A stretch of DNA of 32,244 nucleotides, taken from an uncultured Alphaproteobacteria bacterium (GTDB taxonomy: Bacteria > Pseudomonadota > Alphaproteobacteria > RF32 > CAG-239). The notes beneath the pieces are model-generated. The model saw only the letters and a program-made list of their open reading frames with translations, did no database searches and had not been told where the DNA came from. The DNA lies in contig CASDOS010000052.1 of NCBI GenBank assembly GCA_949282205.1, positions 1-32,244 on the forward strand, read 5' to 3'. Shown here piece after piece: positions 23,491 through 31,180 of this stretch (the stretch's first letter is position 1; every line of letters begins with the position of its first letter). Position numbers and translations under genes: made by a program.

Positions 23491-25236
23491 GTGTTGAAAG
23501 TCAGCTTATCAAAAAGAAAAAATAATTATCTTTATACCCCCGGACAAGAAATTTACTTTTCTTCCGGTTCTTTCGGGTGGGAAACCGAAGATGAAACCGT
23601 CAATGTTTGTCGTAATCGTATTTTTGTTATTATCGGACTTTTTTTATTTATCTATTTGGTTATCGTTATTCGTCTATTTAATGTTTGTTTGGTCGATGGA
23701 ATTCAAATTAATCGTGAAGCCGTTTCATATTACAAACCCAAATCAGGCCTAGTTTTTCCTGTGCACAGAGCTAACATTACCGATAGAAACGGGGTTATTA
23801 TTGCAACGAACCTCCCTACGGTTAATCTTTTTACAAATCCCAAAAAAGTCAGTAATGCCAAATTAATCGCAAAAAAACTTTCTGAAATTTTTCCCGATAT
23901 TGCTTATGAGGATTTCTTAATCAAACTTACCAGACGTTCCAGTTTTGTGTATTTGAAACGCAATATATCTCCTCAGCAACAGGCTAAAGTTAATGCTCTC
24001 GGTTTTCCGGAATTAGAATTTCAACCCAGCGAAATCCGTGTTTATCCGCAAAAGGAACTCTTAGCGCATGTGTTGGGAAATACTGATATTGATAATAACG
24101 GTATCGCCGGTTTGGAAAAATCTCTTAACGATCGACTTAGCTCTTCTACTAAAGATTTGCGCCTTACTATTGATTTAGGTGTTCAATATGTCGTCAGAGA
24201 AGAATTGATCCACGCTAAGAAAAAATTTAGTGCCGAACGCGCTACCGCGGTTTTAATGGATATCAATACTTCGGAAATTATCGCTTTGTCTTCCGTGCCG
24301 GATTATGATTTAAATAAACGCGATTTTAAAGATAAGAATATCAAATTTAATTTTGCCACTCTTGGCGTTTATGAACCTGGTTCCGTTTTTAAAGTGTTTA
24401 ATACGGCTCTTGGACTAGATAGCGGAAAAATTAAAATTACCGATAGTTTTGATGCTACAAAACCCTTAAAAATGGGAAGACATTTAATTACTGACTATCG
24501 TGTTCCGGCAAAATGGTTGACTGTTGGGGAAACGCTTATTCACTCCTCTAATATTGCTTCCGCTCTTATGGCTCTTAAAGTCGGAAAAAATCTGCAAATT
24601 AAATTCTTAAAAAATCTTGGCTTGTTCGATAAAATTGAAAATCTCGAAATCTATGAGAAAGGACGCCCTCTGCATCGTAGCGAAAATTATTGGCAAGACG
24701 ATACCGTTGCTACCACCGCTTACGGTTATGGTATTTCCGTTACCCCTATTCATATTATTACAGCTTTCTCTGCTATTCTTAACGGCGGAATTTATACGCC
24801 GCCGACTTTAACGCTTGAATCTAACCGCAAAAGTAAACGTGTTATTTCTACTCAAACTTCAAAAGATATGCGGAAACTTTTAAGAGATGTGGTTATTTAT
24901 GGTTCGGCAAAAAATGCAAATATTGACGGATACGAGGTTGCAGGTAAAACAGGAACCGCTAATAAACTCGAAAATGGTAAATATGTTAAAGGCAAAAATA
25001 TTACCTCATTTGTTGCGGCATTCCCTGTTTCAGACCCGAAATATGCTCTTATTGTTGTTCTTGATACACCTAAGGGTTCTAAGGAAACTTGGGGCTTTAC
25101 CACTTCCGGTTGGAATGCCGTGCCTACCGGTGCAAACATTATCTCTAAAGTGGCGCCTCTTCTTAATGTTCAGCCCAATTATGATTTGGATACTCAGAGA
25201 TTAAATGTCTACAAAAGTTATACCGCTAAAGACTAA
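23491..25236 (+). CDS. ftsI: Septal peptidoglycan transpeptidase FtsI (PBP3)
   Basis: FtsI cross-links septal peptidoglycan from the periplasmic side. The protein is 581 residues from the GTG at 23491. It has a basic cytoplasmic N-terminus, one membrane helix (about 46-66), a pedestal domain, and a transpeptidase domain. The active-site motifs are SVFK (298-301, nucleophile Ser298), SSN (352-354) and KTGT (486-489). The reading frame extends upstream to 23401 inside ftsL, but that would give an unrelated N-terminus; GTG 23491 is 13 nt after the ftsL stop. No strong ribosome binding site precedes it, so TTG 23494 cannot be excluded. In most relatives murE and murF follow; here the cluster ends. 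Confidence 0.94.
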   Translation: MLKVSLSKRKNNYLYTPGQEIYFSSGSFGWETEDETVNVCRNRIFVIIGLFLFIYLVIVIRLFNVCLVDGIQINREAVSYYKPKSGLVFPVHRANITDRNGVIIATNLPTVNLFTNPKKVSNAKLIAKKLSEIFPDIAYEDFLIKLTRRSSFVYLKRNISPQQQAKVNALGFPELEFQPSEIRVYPQKELLAHVLGNTDIDNNGIAGLEKSLNDRLSSSTKDLRLTIDLGVQYVVREELIHAKKKFSAERATAVLMDINTSEIIALSSVPDYDLNKRDFKDKNIKFNFATLGVYEPGSVFKVFNTALGLDSGKIKITDSFDATKPLKMGRHLITDYRVPAKWLTVGETLIHSSNIASALMALKVGKNLQIKFLKNLGLFDKIENLEIYEKGRPLHRSENYWQDDTVATTAYGYGISVTPIHIITAFSAILNGGIYTPPTLTLESNRKSKRVISTQTSKDMRKLLRDVVIYGSAKNANIDGYEVAGKTGTANKLENGKYVKGKNITSFVAAFPVSDPKYALIVVLDTPKGSKETWGFTTSGWNAVPTGANIISKVAPLLNVQPNYDLDTQRLNVYKSYTAKD

Positions 25237-25394
25237 AGTTTGCTGTTTCATCTTATTTTAATCGTAAGTTTATACACAAATAGTATAGTTTGTTATTGAA
25301 ATATTTACTTTTGTTACTTAAGTTATGTATGTCTAGTTGATTATGGGGTCACTCAATAAACAACCAAGTTTTTTTAACCATATGGAGAAAATAA

Positions 25395-25847
25395 ATGAAA
25401 AAACTTTTAAGCTTGCTTTGCGCAGTTGTTTTATTATCAGGCTGTTCTACAACAAGTAGTTGGTTTGGTGGTAGCGATTGTCAATCTAAACTTGCTCGTG
25501 AATTTGCTGAAAATGCTGACACAACAGTTTATTTCGCTTTTGATAGCTCTGCTTTGTCTTCCGAAGCTGTTGCAGCTTTGGATTCTCAAATCGCATGGTT
25601 GAAGAAGAATCCTAAAGTAAATGTTGTTATTCAAGGTTACTGCGATAAAAGAGGTACTGCTGAATACAACCTTGCTTTGGGTGAACGCCGTGCAGACGCT
25701 GTAAAACAGTATTTAGTATCTCAAGGTATTTGCGCTAAGAGAATTGCTACTGTTTCTTACGGTAAAGAATATGCTTTCCCTGGCGATACAGAAGAAGCAT
25801 ATGCTAAGAGCCGTCGTGGCGTAACTGTTGTCGAATTAAGTAAATAA
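25395..25847 (+). CDS. pal: Peptidoglycan-associated lipoprotein Pal
   Basis: Pal tethers the outer membrane to peptidoglycan and works with the Tol proteins in constriction. The 150-residue protein has a lipoprotein signal ending in LSGC (acylated Cys17) and an OmpA-like domain (about 45-148). That domain contains VYFAFDSSALSSEA, the binding signature NVVIQGYCDKRGTAEYNLALGERRA and the RIATVSYGKEY segment. TGGAG precedes the ATG. A long terminator follows immediately, so cpoB transcription is partly separate. tolQRA and tolB, usually just upstream, are not here; ftsI is instead, 158 bp away. Confidence 0.96.
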   Translation: MKKLLSLLCAVVLLSGCSTTSSWFGGSDCQSKLAREFAENADTTVYFAFDSSALSSEAVAALDSQIAWLKKNPKVNVVIQGYCDKRGTAEYNLALGERRADAVKQYLVSQGICAKRIATVSYGKEYAFPGDTEEAYAKSRRGVTVVELSK

Positions 25848-25865
25848 TTTAATTTGACTTTCTAT

Positions 25866-25900
25866 AAAAAAAACGTATTCGCAAGAATGCGTTTTTTTTG
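25866..25900 (+). terminator. Strong terminator after pal
   Basis: A stem of up to 15 bp (aaaaaaaacgtattc at 25866-25880 against gaatgcgtttttttt at 25885-25899) is capped by a GCAA tetraloop, with its T-run inside the stem. It probably lowers cpoB expression relative to the abundant Pal. Confidence 0.85.
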
Positions 25901-25963
25901 TTGAGTTATAAAATATTTAGCCTATTATTCTATTTAGCTTTGTTTTTTTATATTGAGGGTAGA

Positions 25964-26770
25964 ATGAAAAAAATTTATTTGTTGGGAGCTTTATGTTTTT
26001 GTTGTTCCATTAATGCTTACGCGGAAGAACAGTATATTCAAGATCAAATTAATCAGATAAAAGATGATATTGTTGTTATTCAGCGGCAATTATATCGCGA
26101 CAAAAATGATTCCACCGCGCCTAAAGAATCTGTATCTAATTTTCAAGTAAGATTAGGCGAATATGACCAGATGATTCGTGATATGAATGGTAAAGTTGAA
26201 AATATCGAATTTAGATTGAAAAATATCGAAAAGAAAATGGAAACATTTGACAAAGATATTGACTTGAGATTTGAACAATTTAAAAAACAGGTTACTTCCG
26301 CTCCTGCTCCTAAGGTTTCTAATCAGAAAAAAACAGCAAAAACAGCTACCCCTAAAACTCAAAATGTTAAAGCGGTCGCAACTGTTCCTGCCAAAGAGCT
26401 ATATGAAAACGCTTTAACTGATTTAAAAAATAACAAACTCTCTGATGCGGAAACAAAATTTTCTCAGTTTTTAACGGCTTACTCTAGCGACGCTCTTGCC
26501 GGTAATGCTCAATATTGGTTGGGCGAAGTCTATTATAAACAACAAAATTTTGCCAAAGCCGCTGTTGCATTCAAAGATGGTTATAGTAAGTATCCTCAAG
26601 GGACAAAAGGACCTGATTGTTTGCTGAAATTGGGAATGTCGATGAAAGCTCTCGGCAAAAAAGATGAAGCATGTACAGCTTTTGTAAATTTACCCGTTGT
26701 TTTTGAAAATATCTCTACCGATATTTCTTCTAAAGCTAAAAAAGAAGCTGAGGCATTGGGGTGCAAATAG
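25964..26770 (+). CDS. cpoB: Cell division coordinator CpoB (YbgF)
   Basis: CpoB is a periplasmic protein that links Tol-Pal function to septal peptidoglycan synthesis. The 268-residue product has a signal peptide cleaved after about residue 20 (INAYA/EE), an N-terminal trimerising coiled coil (about 21-110), a Lys/Thr/Pro-rich linker (about 111-145), and a TPR domain (about 145-265) with the family block ANAQYWLGEVYYKQQNFAKAA-type sequence. The ATG at 25964 has a GAGGGT binding site; an in-frame TTG at 25898 lies in the pal terminator and is rejected. Its last 10 bases overlap tilS, so the two are co-translated. Confidence 0.93.
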   Translation: MKKIYLLGALCFCCSINAYAEEQYIQDQINQIKDDIVVIQRQLYRDKNDSTAPKESVSNFQVRLGEYDQMIRDMNGKVENIEFRLKNIEKKMETFDKDIDLRFEQFKKQVTSAPAPKVSNQKKTAKTATPKTQNVKAVATVPAKELYENALTDLKNNKLSDAETKFSQFLTAYSSDALAGNAQYWLGEVYYKQQNFAKAAVAFKDGYSKYPQGTKGPDCLLKLGMSMKALGKKDEACTAFVNLPVVFENISTDISSKAKKEAEALGCK

Positions 26771-27831
26771 TTAAAGATTTTGTCATAAAATACAATCTTG
26801 AAAGAACGCCTTTAGCTTTTGCTGTTTCAGGCGGAGCTGATTCTTTAGCTGCCGTTTTGATTTTTCACGATTTGTTTCCTAAACTTCCGATTGTTGCGCT
26901 TACTGTTGACCATGGTTTGCGCCCTACTTCTAATCAAGAAGCTCTGTTTGTCGCAGATGTGATGAAAAAATATGGGATTGAGCACCATATTTTATATTGG
27001 GGAGGAGAAAAACCTGTTTCAGGTATTGAGGAAAAAGCTCGCGAGGCTCGGTATAATCTTTTGTTTAATTGGTGCCATGAACATTCTATCTATCATCTGG
27101 TTTTAGCTCATCATCTGTTTGATCAAGCGGAAACTTTCTTGATGCGTTTACAGCGTGGAACCGGTATTTACGGACTTGCGGCGATGAGTGAAATTTCTGT
27201 TCGTGACGGTATCTCTCTTTTGCGTCCTTTTTTAAATGTACATCCTCGTCTATTTAAAGATTTCTTGATTGCGCATCATCTGCAATGGGTTGAGGATGAA
27301 TCGAATCAATGTTCCGATTTCTTGCGCGTGAAAATGAGAAAATTTTTACCACTTTTAGAAAAAGAAACGGGTATCACACCTGAAAAAATTGCTTATGTCG
27401 TGCGAAATTTACAGAATACAAAATCTTTTATTGAAGATACTGCTCGGCATATTATTCAGACTAAAATTCATCAATGGGGAAAATCAGGTTTTTCGTTTGA
27501 TTTCACTGAATTTCTCAGTTGGCATCCTGAACTTAAATTTTATATTTTAGGTTCTCTCATTAAAAATATCGGTGAATTATCTTATTCTCCTGAAGCAGAA
27601 TCTATACTTTCTCTTATTCAACAATTAGAACAGAAAAATTGTGAGAAGATGACTTTGGGTGGATGTGTTATTCTTAAAGCTAATCTGAAATTATGGATTG
27701 TCAAAGAATATCGACAGAATGCTTCTTTTGCCTCTCATTGTTCTTGGGATGATTATATTAAGAAAAATCCGATATTTAGAGGAATCTATATTCCCTCTCT
27801 TCTTAAAGAGGCTCTGTTGAAAGAAAAATAA
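26761..27831 (+). CDS. tilS: tRNA(Ile)-lysidine synthase TilS
   Basis: TilS converts C34 of the CAU-anticodon tRNA(Ile) to lysidine with ATP and lysine, so that AUA codons are read as isoleucine. The 356-residue protein starts at GTG inside the cpoB end (10-nt overlap). The PP-loop SGGADS is at 23-28, followed by VDHGLRP, the AHHLFDQAETFLMRLQRGTG block and the VEDESN segment near residue 180. The C-terminal domain is short compared with E. coli TilS (about 430 aa), as in other alphaproteobacteria. ftsH, which often follows, is absent; a tRNA gene comes next. Confidence 0.94.
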   Translation: MQIVKDFVIKYNLERTPLAFAVSGGADSLAAVLIFHDLFPKLPIVALTVDHGLRPTSNQEALFVADVMKKYGIEHHILYWGGEKPVSGIEEKAREARYNLLFNWCHEHSIYHLVLAHHLFDQAETFLMRLQRGTGIYGLAAMSEISVRDGISLLRPFLNVHPRLFKDFLIAHHLQWVEDESNQCSDFLRVKMRKFLPLLEKETGITPEKIAYVVRNLQNTKSFIEDTARHIIQTKIHQWGKSGFSFDFTEFLSWHPELKFYILGSLIKNIGELSYSPEAESILSLIQQLEQKNCEKMTLGGCVILKANLKLWIVKEYRQNASFASHCSWDDYIKKNPIFRGIYIPSLLKEALLKEK

Positions 27832-27853
27832 TCAAAAAAATTAAAAAAAATAC

Positions 27854-27882
27854 TTGCATTTATCTTTTTTGTTGGATATAAG
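27854..27882 (+). promoter_or_regulatory. Promoter of the tRNA-Asp gene
   Basis: TTGCAT (27854-27859), a 17-nt spacer and TATAAG (27877-27882) place transcription start about 8 nt before the mature tRNA end at 27898. The gene thus has its own promoter despite following tilS by only 66 nt. Confidence 0.75.
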
Positions 27883-27897
27883 TGTTTTTGTTCTGAT

Positions 27898-27974
27898 GGG
27901 GGCGTAGTTCAGTTGGTTAGAATACATGCCTGTCACGCATGGGGTCGCGGGTTCGAGCCCCGTCGCTCCCGCCA
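27898..27974 (+). tRNA. tRNA-Asp (anticodon GTC)
   Basis: All parts of the cloverleaf pair. The acceptor stem is GGGGGCG with CGCTCCC (one G-T), and the D stem is GTTC/GAAT. The anticodon stem is CATGC/GCATG with loop CTGTCAC (anticodon GTC at 27932-27934), and the T stem is GCGGG/CCCGT around TTCGAGC. The discriminator is G, and CCA is encoded (27972-27974), 77 nt in all. The gene sits at the border between conserved genes and the accessory stretch to the right. Confidence 0.98.
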
Positions 27975-27982
27975 TTAGTTTG

Positions 27983-28010
27983 AAAGACCACTTCGGTGGT
28001 CTTTTTTTTT
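27983..28010 (+). terminator. Terminator after tRNA-Asp
   Basis: aaagaccac (27983-27991) pairs with gtggtcttt (27996-28004) around a UUCG tetraloop and is followed by T residues to 28010. Confidence 0.92.
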
Positions 28011-28054
28011 GCTTGCTGTAATATTTCTATCTATCCTTTTTCGGCTCATTCGCA

Positions 28055-28083
28055 TTGACATTAAATGAAATTTCGGCTATTCT
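28055..28083 (+). promoter_or_regulatory. Promoter of the DUF1523-like gene
   Basis: A perfect TTGACA (28055-28060) is followed after exactly 17 nt by TATTCT (28078-28083). Transcription would begin about 30 nt before the ATG at 28119. Confidence 0.75.
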
Positions 28084-28118
28084 GATCGAAAATTTATTAT
28101 TATTTAAAATTAAGAATT

Positions 28119-28763
28119 ATGAATGGAAAAATTATTTGTTTCGTTTTTACTCTTTGGAGCGGTGTGTCTTTTTCTTCTTGCGGCGGACAAACTGCGGAAT
28201 GTGGTGAGGATGGTTTAATAACGGCAACTGTTACCGGTAAGGAACATATTGTTGATTATGATGAAGGGGATCCTGAATATGGAGAAGAGCCCAGTAAATA
28301 TTCCTATTATCTGATTTATACAGATAAAGAAGTTTTTAAAATTGAAGATTCTTTAATCTTTGGGCAATTTAACAGTTCAGACGTTTATGGGATGTTAGCG
28401 GAAGGGGTAACCTATAAATTCAAAGTTTTTGGTCTGCGAATTCCTTTTTTATCAACTTACCGAAATATTATTGGAGTTTATTCTACAGATAATAAAGCTC
28501 TTGATGCTCCCCAAAGCAGTAACCGTAAAAATACTTTTATCGTTAAAGTTACCGGAAAAGAACGCGTTGACGGTCAGTACCTTATTTATACCAATGAAGG
28601 AACTTTTAAAATTGAAGACTCTCTCATCTTCGGCAGATTTAACAGTTCAGATGTTTATGGTATGATGAAAAAAGGTAAATATTATCGTATCAAAACTTTT
28701 GGTGTTCGTAGTGGGTTTCTATCTATGTATCAGAATATTATTGAGGTGGAAGCTCTTGAATAA
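28119..28763 (+). CDS. Putative lipoprotein with two DUF1523-like repeats, 214 aa
   Basis: The protein opens with an export signal ending FSSC (Cys21), a plausible but non-ideal lipobox because position -3 is Phe. Two homologous modules follow, at about 34-120 and 139-210. Each has a TGKE start, a YLIYTDKE or YLIYTNEG strand, the shared KIEDSLIFG.FNSSDVYGM core (74-92 and 164-182, 90 residues apart), a G..Y..K.FG.R turn and a closing FLS.Y.NII. The core and FLS-Y-NII pattern match DUF1523, small envelope proteins of unknown role, as I remember the family. The duplication looks recent because the core is nearly identical. Only a weak ribosome binding site precedes the ATG. The gene is monocistronic, with its own promoter and terminator. 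Confidence 0.75.
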   Translation: MNGKIICFVFTLWSGVSFSSCGGQTAECGEDGLITATVTGKEHIVDYDEGDPEYGEEPSKYSYYLIYTDKEVFKIEDSLIFGQFNSSDVYGMLAEGVTYKFKVFGLRIPFLSTYRNIIGVYSTDNKALDAPQSSNRKNTFIVKVTGKERVDGQYLIYTNEGTFKIEDSLIFGRFNSSDVYGMMKKGKYYRIKTFGVRSGFLSMYQNIIEVEALE

Positions 28764-28781
28764 GTTATGTTATCTTTACTT

Positions 28782-28809
28782 AAAAAGCAGTCTTTTGACT
28801 GTTTTTTTT
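28782..28809. terminator. Bidirectional terminator between the DUF1523-like and ASCH genes
   Basis: A short GC core (cagtc/gactg) extended by A-T pairs to aaaaagcagtc (28782-28792) against gactgtttttt (28797-28807), with a TTTT loop, lies between two convergent genes. T-runs follow on both strands. Confidence 0.7.
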
Positions 28810-29143
28810 ATATCCTTTTTATTTCTATACCCAAAACACCATATTTCTGTTGCTCTGTTGTTGGATAGAACTCTTCCATTATGTGCTGAACTTCTTCCGC
28901 TGTTCCAGAAAATCCGGCTTTCTTTATATCAATCTTGCTGCATAACTCCTTAAAGTCTGTTGCTCGATGAACTCCTATTACTTCTACTTCTATCTTGTCT
29001 TCCACATCTTCTAAACAACTAAACTCTATTTTATCGCCAATTTTGATTTTTTGCCTTTTTTCATCATATAGCCTTAACTCAATCAATTTTGTTCCAGCCT
29101 TCATCATATTAAAATAAGGTTGGCGAACATTCATTTTATGCAT
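28808..29143 (-). CDS. ASCH-domain protein, 111 aa
   Basis: This small protein is a stand-alone ASCH (PUA-like) domain. It shows the KAGTKLIELRLYDEKRQKIKIGDKI block (about 15-39), in which Lys, Glu-x-Arg and the GD turn are the family hallmarks. Beta strands ending in VEVIGVHRATDFKEL follow, then a C-terminal strand YGVLGIEIKRI. ASCH domains bind RNA or modified nucleosides, and the E. coli member YqfB hydrolyses N4-acetylcytidine. Whether this one is catalytic is unknown. The start has only a weak AAGAGA binding site; Met4 is a possible alternative. It lies 12 nt after the 134-aa gene on the same strand, so the two are co-transcribed. Confidence 0.8.
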   Translation of the reverse strand: MHKMNVRQPYFNMMKAGTKLIELRLYDEKRQKIKIGDKIEFSCLEDVEDKIEVEVIGVHRATDFKELCSKIDIKKAGFSGTAEEVQHIMEEFYPTTEQQKYGVLGIEIKRI

Positions 29144-29155
29144 CTTAATTCTCTT

Positions 29156-29560
29156 TTATTTTTCAAAAAATGTTATCGGTACTTGGTGTATTTTTTCCCA
29201 AACTTCTCCAAGCTTTCCTTGTCTTACGCCCAAATATATTAGGGTATCTTGATTTAGGTTAAAAAGTTTTTTCATATCTGCAAAATTTTCTGCAACTGCT
29301 TTGTAATTTTCGACTTTTAATTCCCAGCACTCCCCTTCCTTAATATCACCACCTTGATACAGTACTAAAGTGTTATCCATAAAATATCCGCGAGGATTAT
29401 TTTTTATAGCCTCATTCACTTTTTCTTGCGGCATACCCAATGATTGCAAAATTTCTTCATGAGACATTATACTTCCCTTTTGTGCCACAATTATGCCCAC
29501 TTGTGGAATAATAACAAAAGCTCTTCTTCTTTGGTGATATTGTTTAACTTCATCTTCCAT
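29156..29560 (-). CDS. Hypothetical protein, 134 aa
   Basis: I do not recognise this protein. It is soluble, without signal peptide or membrane segment. The first third is basic then hydrophobic (RRRAFVIIPQVGIIVAQKGS), followed by a helix-rich acidic region (MSHEEILQSLGMPQEKVNEAI), a strand region (YFMDNTLVLYQGG) and a C-terminal helix. A GAGGAAAG binding site gives a firm start. It heads a two-gene leftward operon with the ASCH protein and is divergent from the DUF5131 gene. The pairing suggests a nucleotide- or RNA-related role, but nothing in the sequence proves it. Confidence 0.7.
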   Translation of the reverse strand: MEDEVKQYHQRRRAFVIIPQVGIIVAQKGSIMSHEEILQSLGMPQEKVNEAIKNNPRGYFMDNTLVLYQGGDIKEGECWELKVENYKAVAENFADMKKLFNLNQDTLIYLGVRQGKLGEVWEKIHQVPITFFEK

Positions 29561-29572
29561 TATGCTTTCCTC

Positions 29573-29600
29573 TTGCTTTTAAACTACTTTTTTATATACT
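29573..29600 (+). promoter_or_regulatory. Possible promoter of the DUF5131 gene
   Basis: TTGCTT (29573-29578) and TATACT (29595-29600) are separated by 16 nt, 28 nt before the ATG at 29629. It overlaps the upstream region of the divergent 134-aa gene. Confidence 0.35.
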
Positions 29601-29628
29601 GCTTTCTATTGAAAAAGGGTTAATTGTT

Positions 29629-30507
29629 ATGCACGATATTTGGAACCCATGGCATGGGTGTATTAAAAAAAGCGAAGGTTGTCAACACTGCTATATGTAT
29701 TTTCTTGATAAACAACGTGGTGGAAATGGGCAAAATATTTATAAAGTAAAAAATAACTTTTATTACCCTTTAAGCAAAAATAAAGATGGCTCTTACAAAA
29801 TTAAAAGTGGTGAACATATCCGTGTTTGTATGACTTCTGATTTCTTTTTAGAAGAAGCAGATGGGTGGCGTAAAGATGTTTGGAAAATTATAAAAAAAAG
29901 ACCGGATGTTGTTTTTATTCTTATAACCAAACGTCCTGAGAGAATTGCTCTTGTTTTACCTCCTGATTGGGGGGATGGATGGGAAAATGTTTTCCTCAAT
30001 GTAACTTGTGAAAATCAAATTCGTGCTGATGAACGTATCCCTATCCTCTTGCAACTTCCTTTTAAACATAAAGGTATTGTTGTCGCTCCTTTTATTGCTC
30101 CCGTTAGTATCAAAAAATATTTATCCTCTCAACAAATTGAGCAAGTTATTGCCGGAGGAGAAAATTATGATGGGTCGCGTCCTCTTAATTATCAATGGGT
30201 CAAAAATTTATATGATGAATGTGTCGAGGATAATATTACTTTTTGTTTTATGGAAACAGGAACGAACTTTATTAAAGATGGGAGAACTTACCATTTGCCC
30301 AGTAAACAACTACAGAGTGTTATGGCTTATAAATCCGGATTGCAATTTTTAGGCAAACCTTCTGATTTTAAATTACAACCTTTGGAGCAAGCTGATTTAT
30401 TTAATCACAATAATCTGTATGTGAAATTTTTTGCTGAGCGCTGTCAAACCTGTGGTTATAAAATTTTATGCAACGGTTGCGCTAAATGCGGAAACTGCTC
30501 CGGTTAA
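29629..30507 (+). CDS. DUF5131 family (phage Gp37/Gp68-like) radical-SAM-type protein
   Basis: The 292-residue protein opens with WNPWHGCxxxxxxCxxCYM (5-23), with cysteines at 11, 18 and 21. It has conserved DUF5131 blocks further on, including MTSDFFLEEADGWR, LITKRPER, NVFLNVTCENQ and VIAGGEN. The family is also known as phage Gp37/Gp68 and is regarded as radical-SAM-like, with the three cysteines holding an Fe-S cluster; its substrate is unknown. The last 22 residues form a dense Cys cluster (six Cys in CxxC spacings, about 272-290), which could bind zinc or a second cluster. That tail overlaps the end of the convergent HAD gene by 42 nt. The family is common in phages and mobile regions, which suits this accessory stretch. 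Confidence 0.82.
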   Translation: MHDIWNPWHGCIKKSEGCQHCYMYFLDKQRGGNGQNIYKVKNNFYYPLSKNKDGSYKIKSGEHIRVCMTSDFFLEEADGWRKDVWKIIKKRPDVVFILITKRPERIALVLPPDWGDGWENVFLNVTCENQIRADERIPILLQLPFKHKGIVVAPFIAPVSIKKYLSSQQIEQVIAGGENYDGSRPLNYQWVKNLYDECVEDNITFCFMETGTNFIKDGRTYHLPSKQLQSVMAYKSGLQFLGKPSDFKLQPLEQADLFNHNNLYVKFFAERCQTCGYKILCNGCAKCGNCSG

Positions 30508-31080
30508 TTCTATCTCTTTGATATGCTCATATAAATCATATGAAGAATAACAGCGGCGGATATTTTTTCCCTCACATTCTGAATTGTAGTGAGAATCGAA
30601 ACATATACAATTTATATGCTCCGATAACTCTTTGATATGTTTGGGAGAATCCTCTATCATTACGTCTATCTTATTATCTAAGCAGGCCTGTAATTTACTG
30701 CCATGATTAAATACAATTTTATCATATGGAATTTTTTCTTTTTCAAGCCAGCCTTTTACCCATGACGTCATTCTCTCCATTGGTACCATTGATGCTGAAC
30801 GATTGGTGATAATGATGATTTTATGCGCTTTTTTTAATTCTGATATTACATCGGAGAGCCCTAACCTTGATGGATATTCCGTGCAATATAACTCTATGTA
30901 TTCGTTCCAAAAGCTATTTTCTGTTTCTATATCGCAATTAAACATTTCCGAAATATCATCATCGTTAATTTGGGAAATCTTTATATTTTTTATGGTGGTT
31001 TTTAAGAATTTACATCCATACGTTGCCACAAATGTTTCAAAATCCGTTAGTACACCGTCTATATCAAAACCTATATTCAT
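30466..31080 (-). CDS. HAD-superfamily 5'-nucleotidase-like hydrolase, 204 aa
   Basis: The protein begins MNIGFDIDGVLTDF, with the HAD nucleophile Asp6 and acid Asp8. Motif II is the Thr in IIITNRS, and motifs III/IV appear as KLQACLDNKIDVMIEDSP, with Lys and the Glu-Asp pair. The layout resembles 5'(3')-deoxyribonucleotidase or NT5C-type and phage-encoded nucleotidases that remove phosphate from nucleoside monophosphates. Substrate is not determined by sequence. The ATG at 31080 follows AAGGAGC; a longer frame reaching 31140 gives a basic, unrelated extension and is not used. Its last 14 codons overlap the DUF5131 gene end on the other strand. Confidence 0.82.
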   Translation of the reverse strand: MNIGFDIDGVLTDFETFVATYGCKFLKTTIKNIKISQINDDDISEMFNCDIETENSFWNEYIELYCTEYPSRLGLSDVISELKKAHKIIIITNRSASMVPMERMTSWVKGWLEKEKIPYDKIVFNHGSKLQACLDNKIDVMIEDSPKHIKELSEHINCICFDSHYNSECEGKNIRRCYSSYDLYEHIKEIELTGAVSAFSATVA

Positions 31081-31132
31081 TTTTTGCTCCTTCGGTTTTG
31101 TTCTTATTTTAATTTTTTTTGACTCGCAACAA

Positions 31133-31164
31133 AAAAACACGCTTTATTATAAAAGCGTGTTTTT
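31133..31164 (-). terminator. Terminator after the 31181-32023 gene
   Basis: aaaaacacgcttt (31133-31145) pairs with aaagcgtgttttt (31152-31164) around a 6-nt loop. On the minus strand a T7 run follows, ending the gene at 31181 before the HAD gene. Confidence 0.85.
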
Positions 31165-31180
31165 AAAATTTCCTATTATG

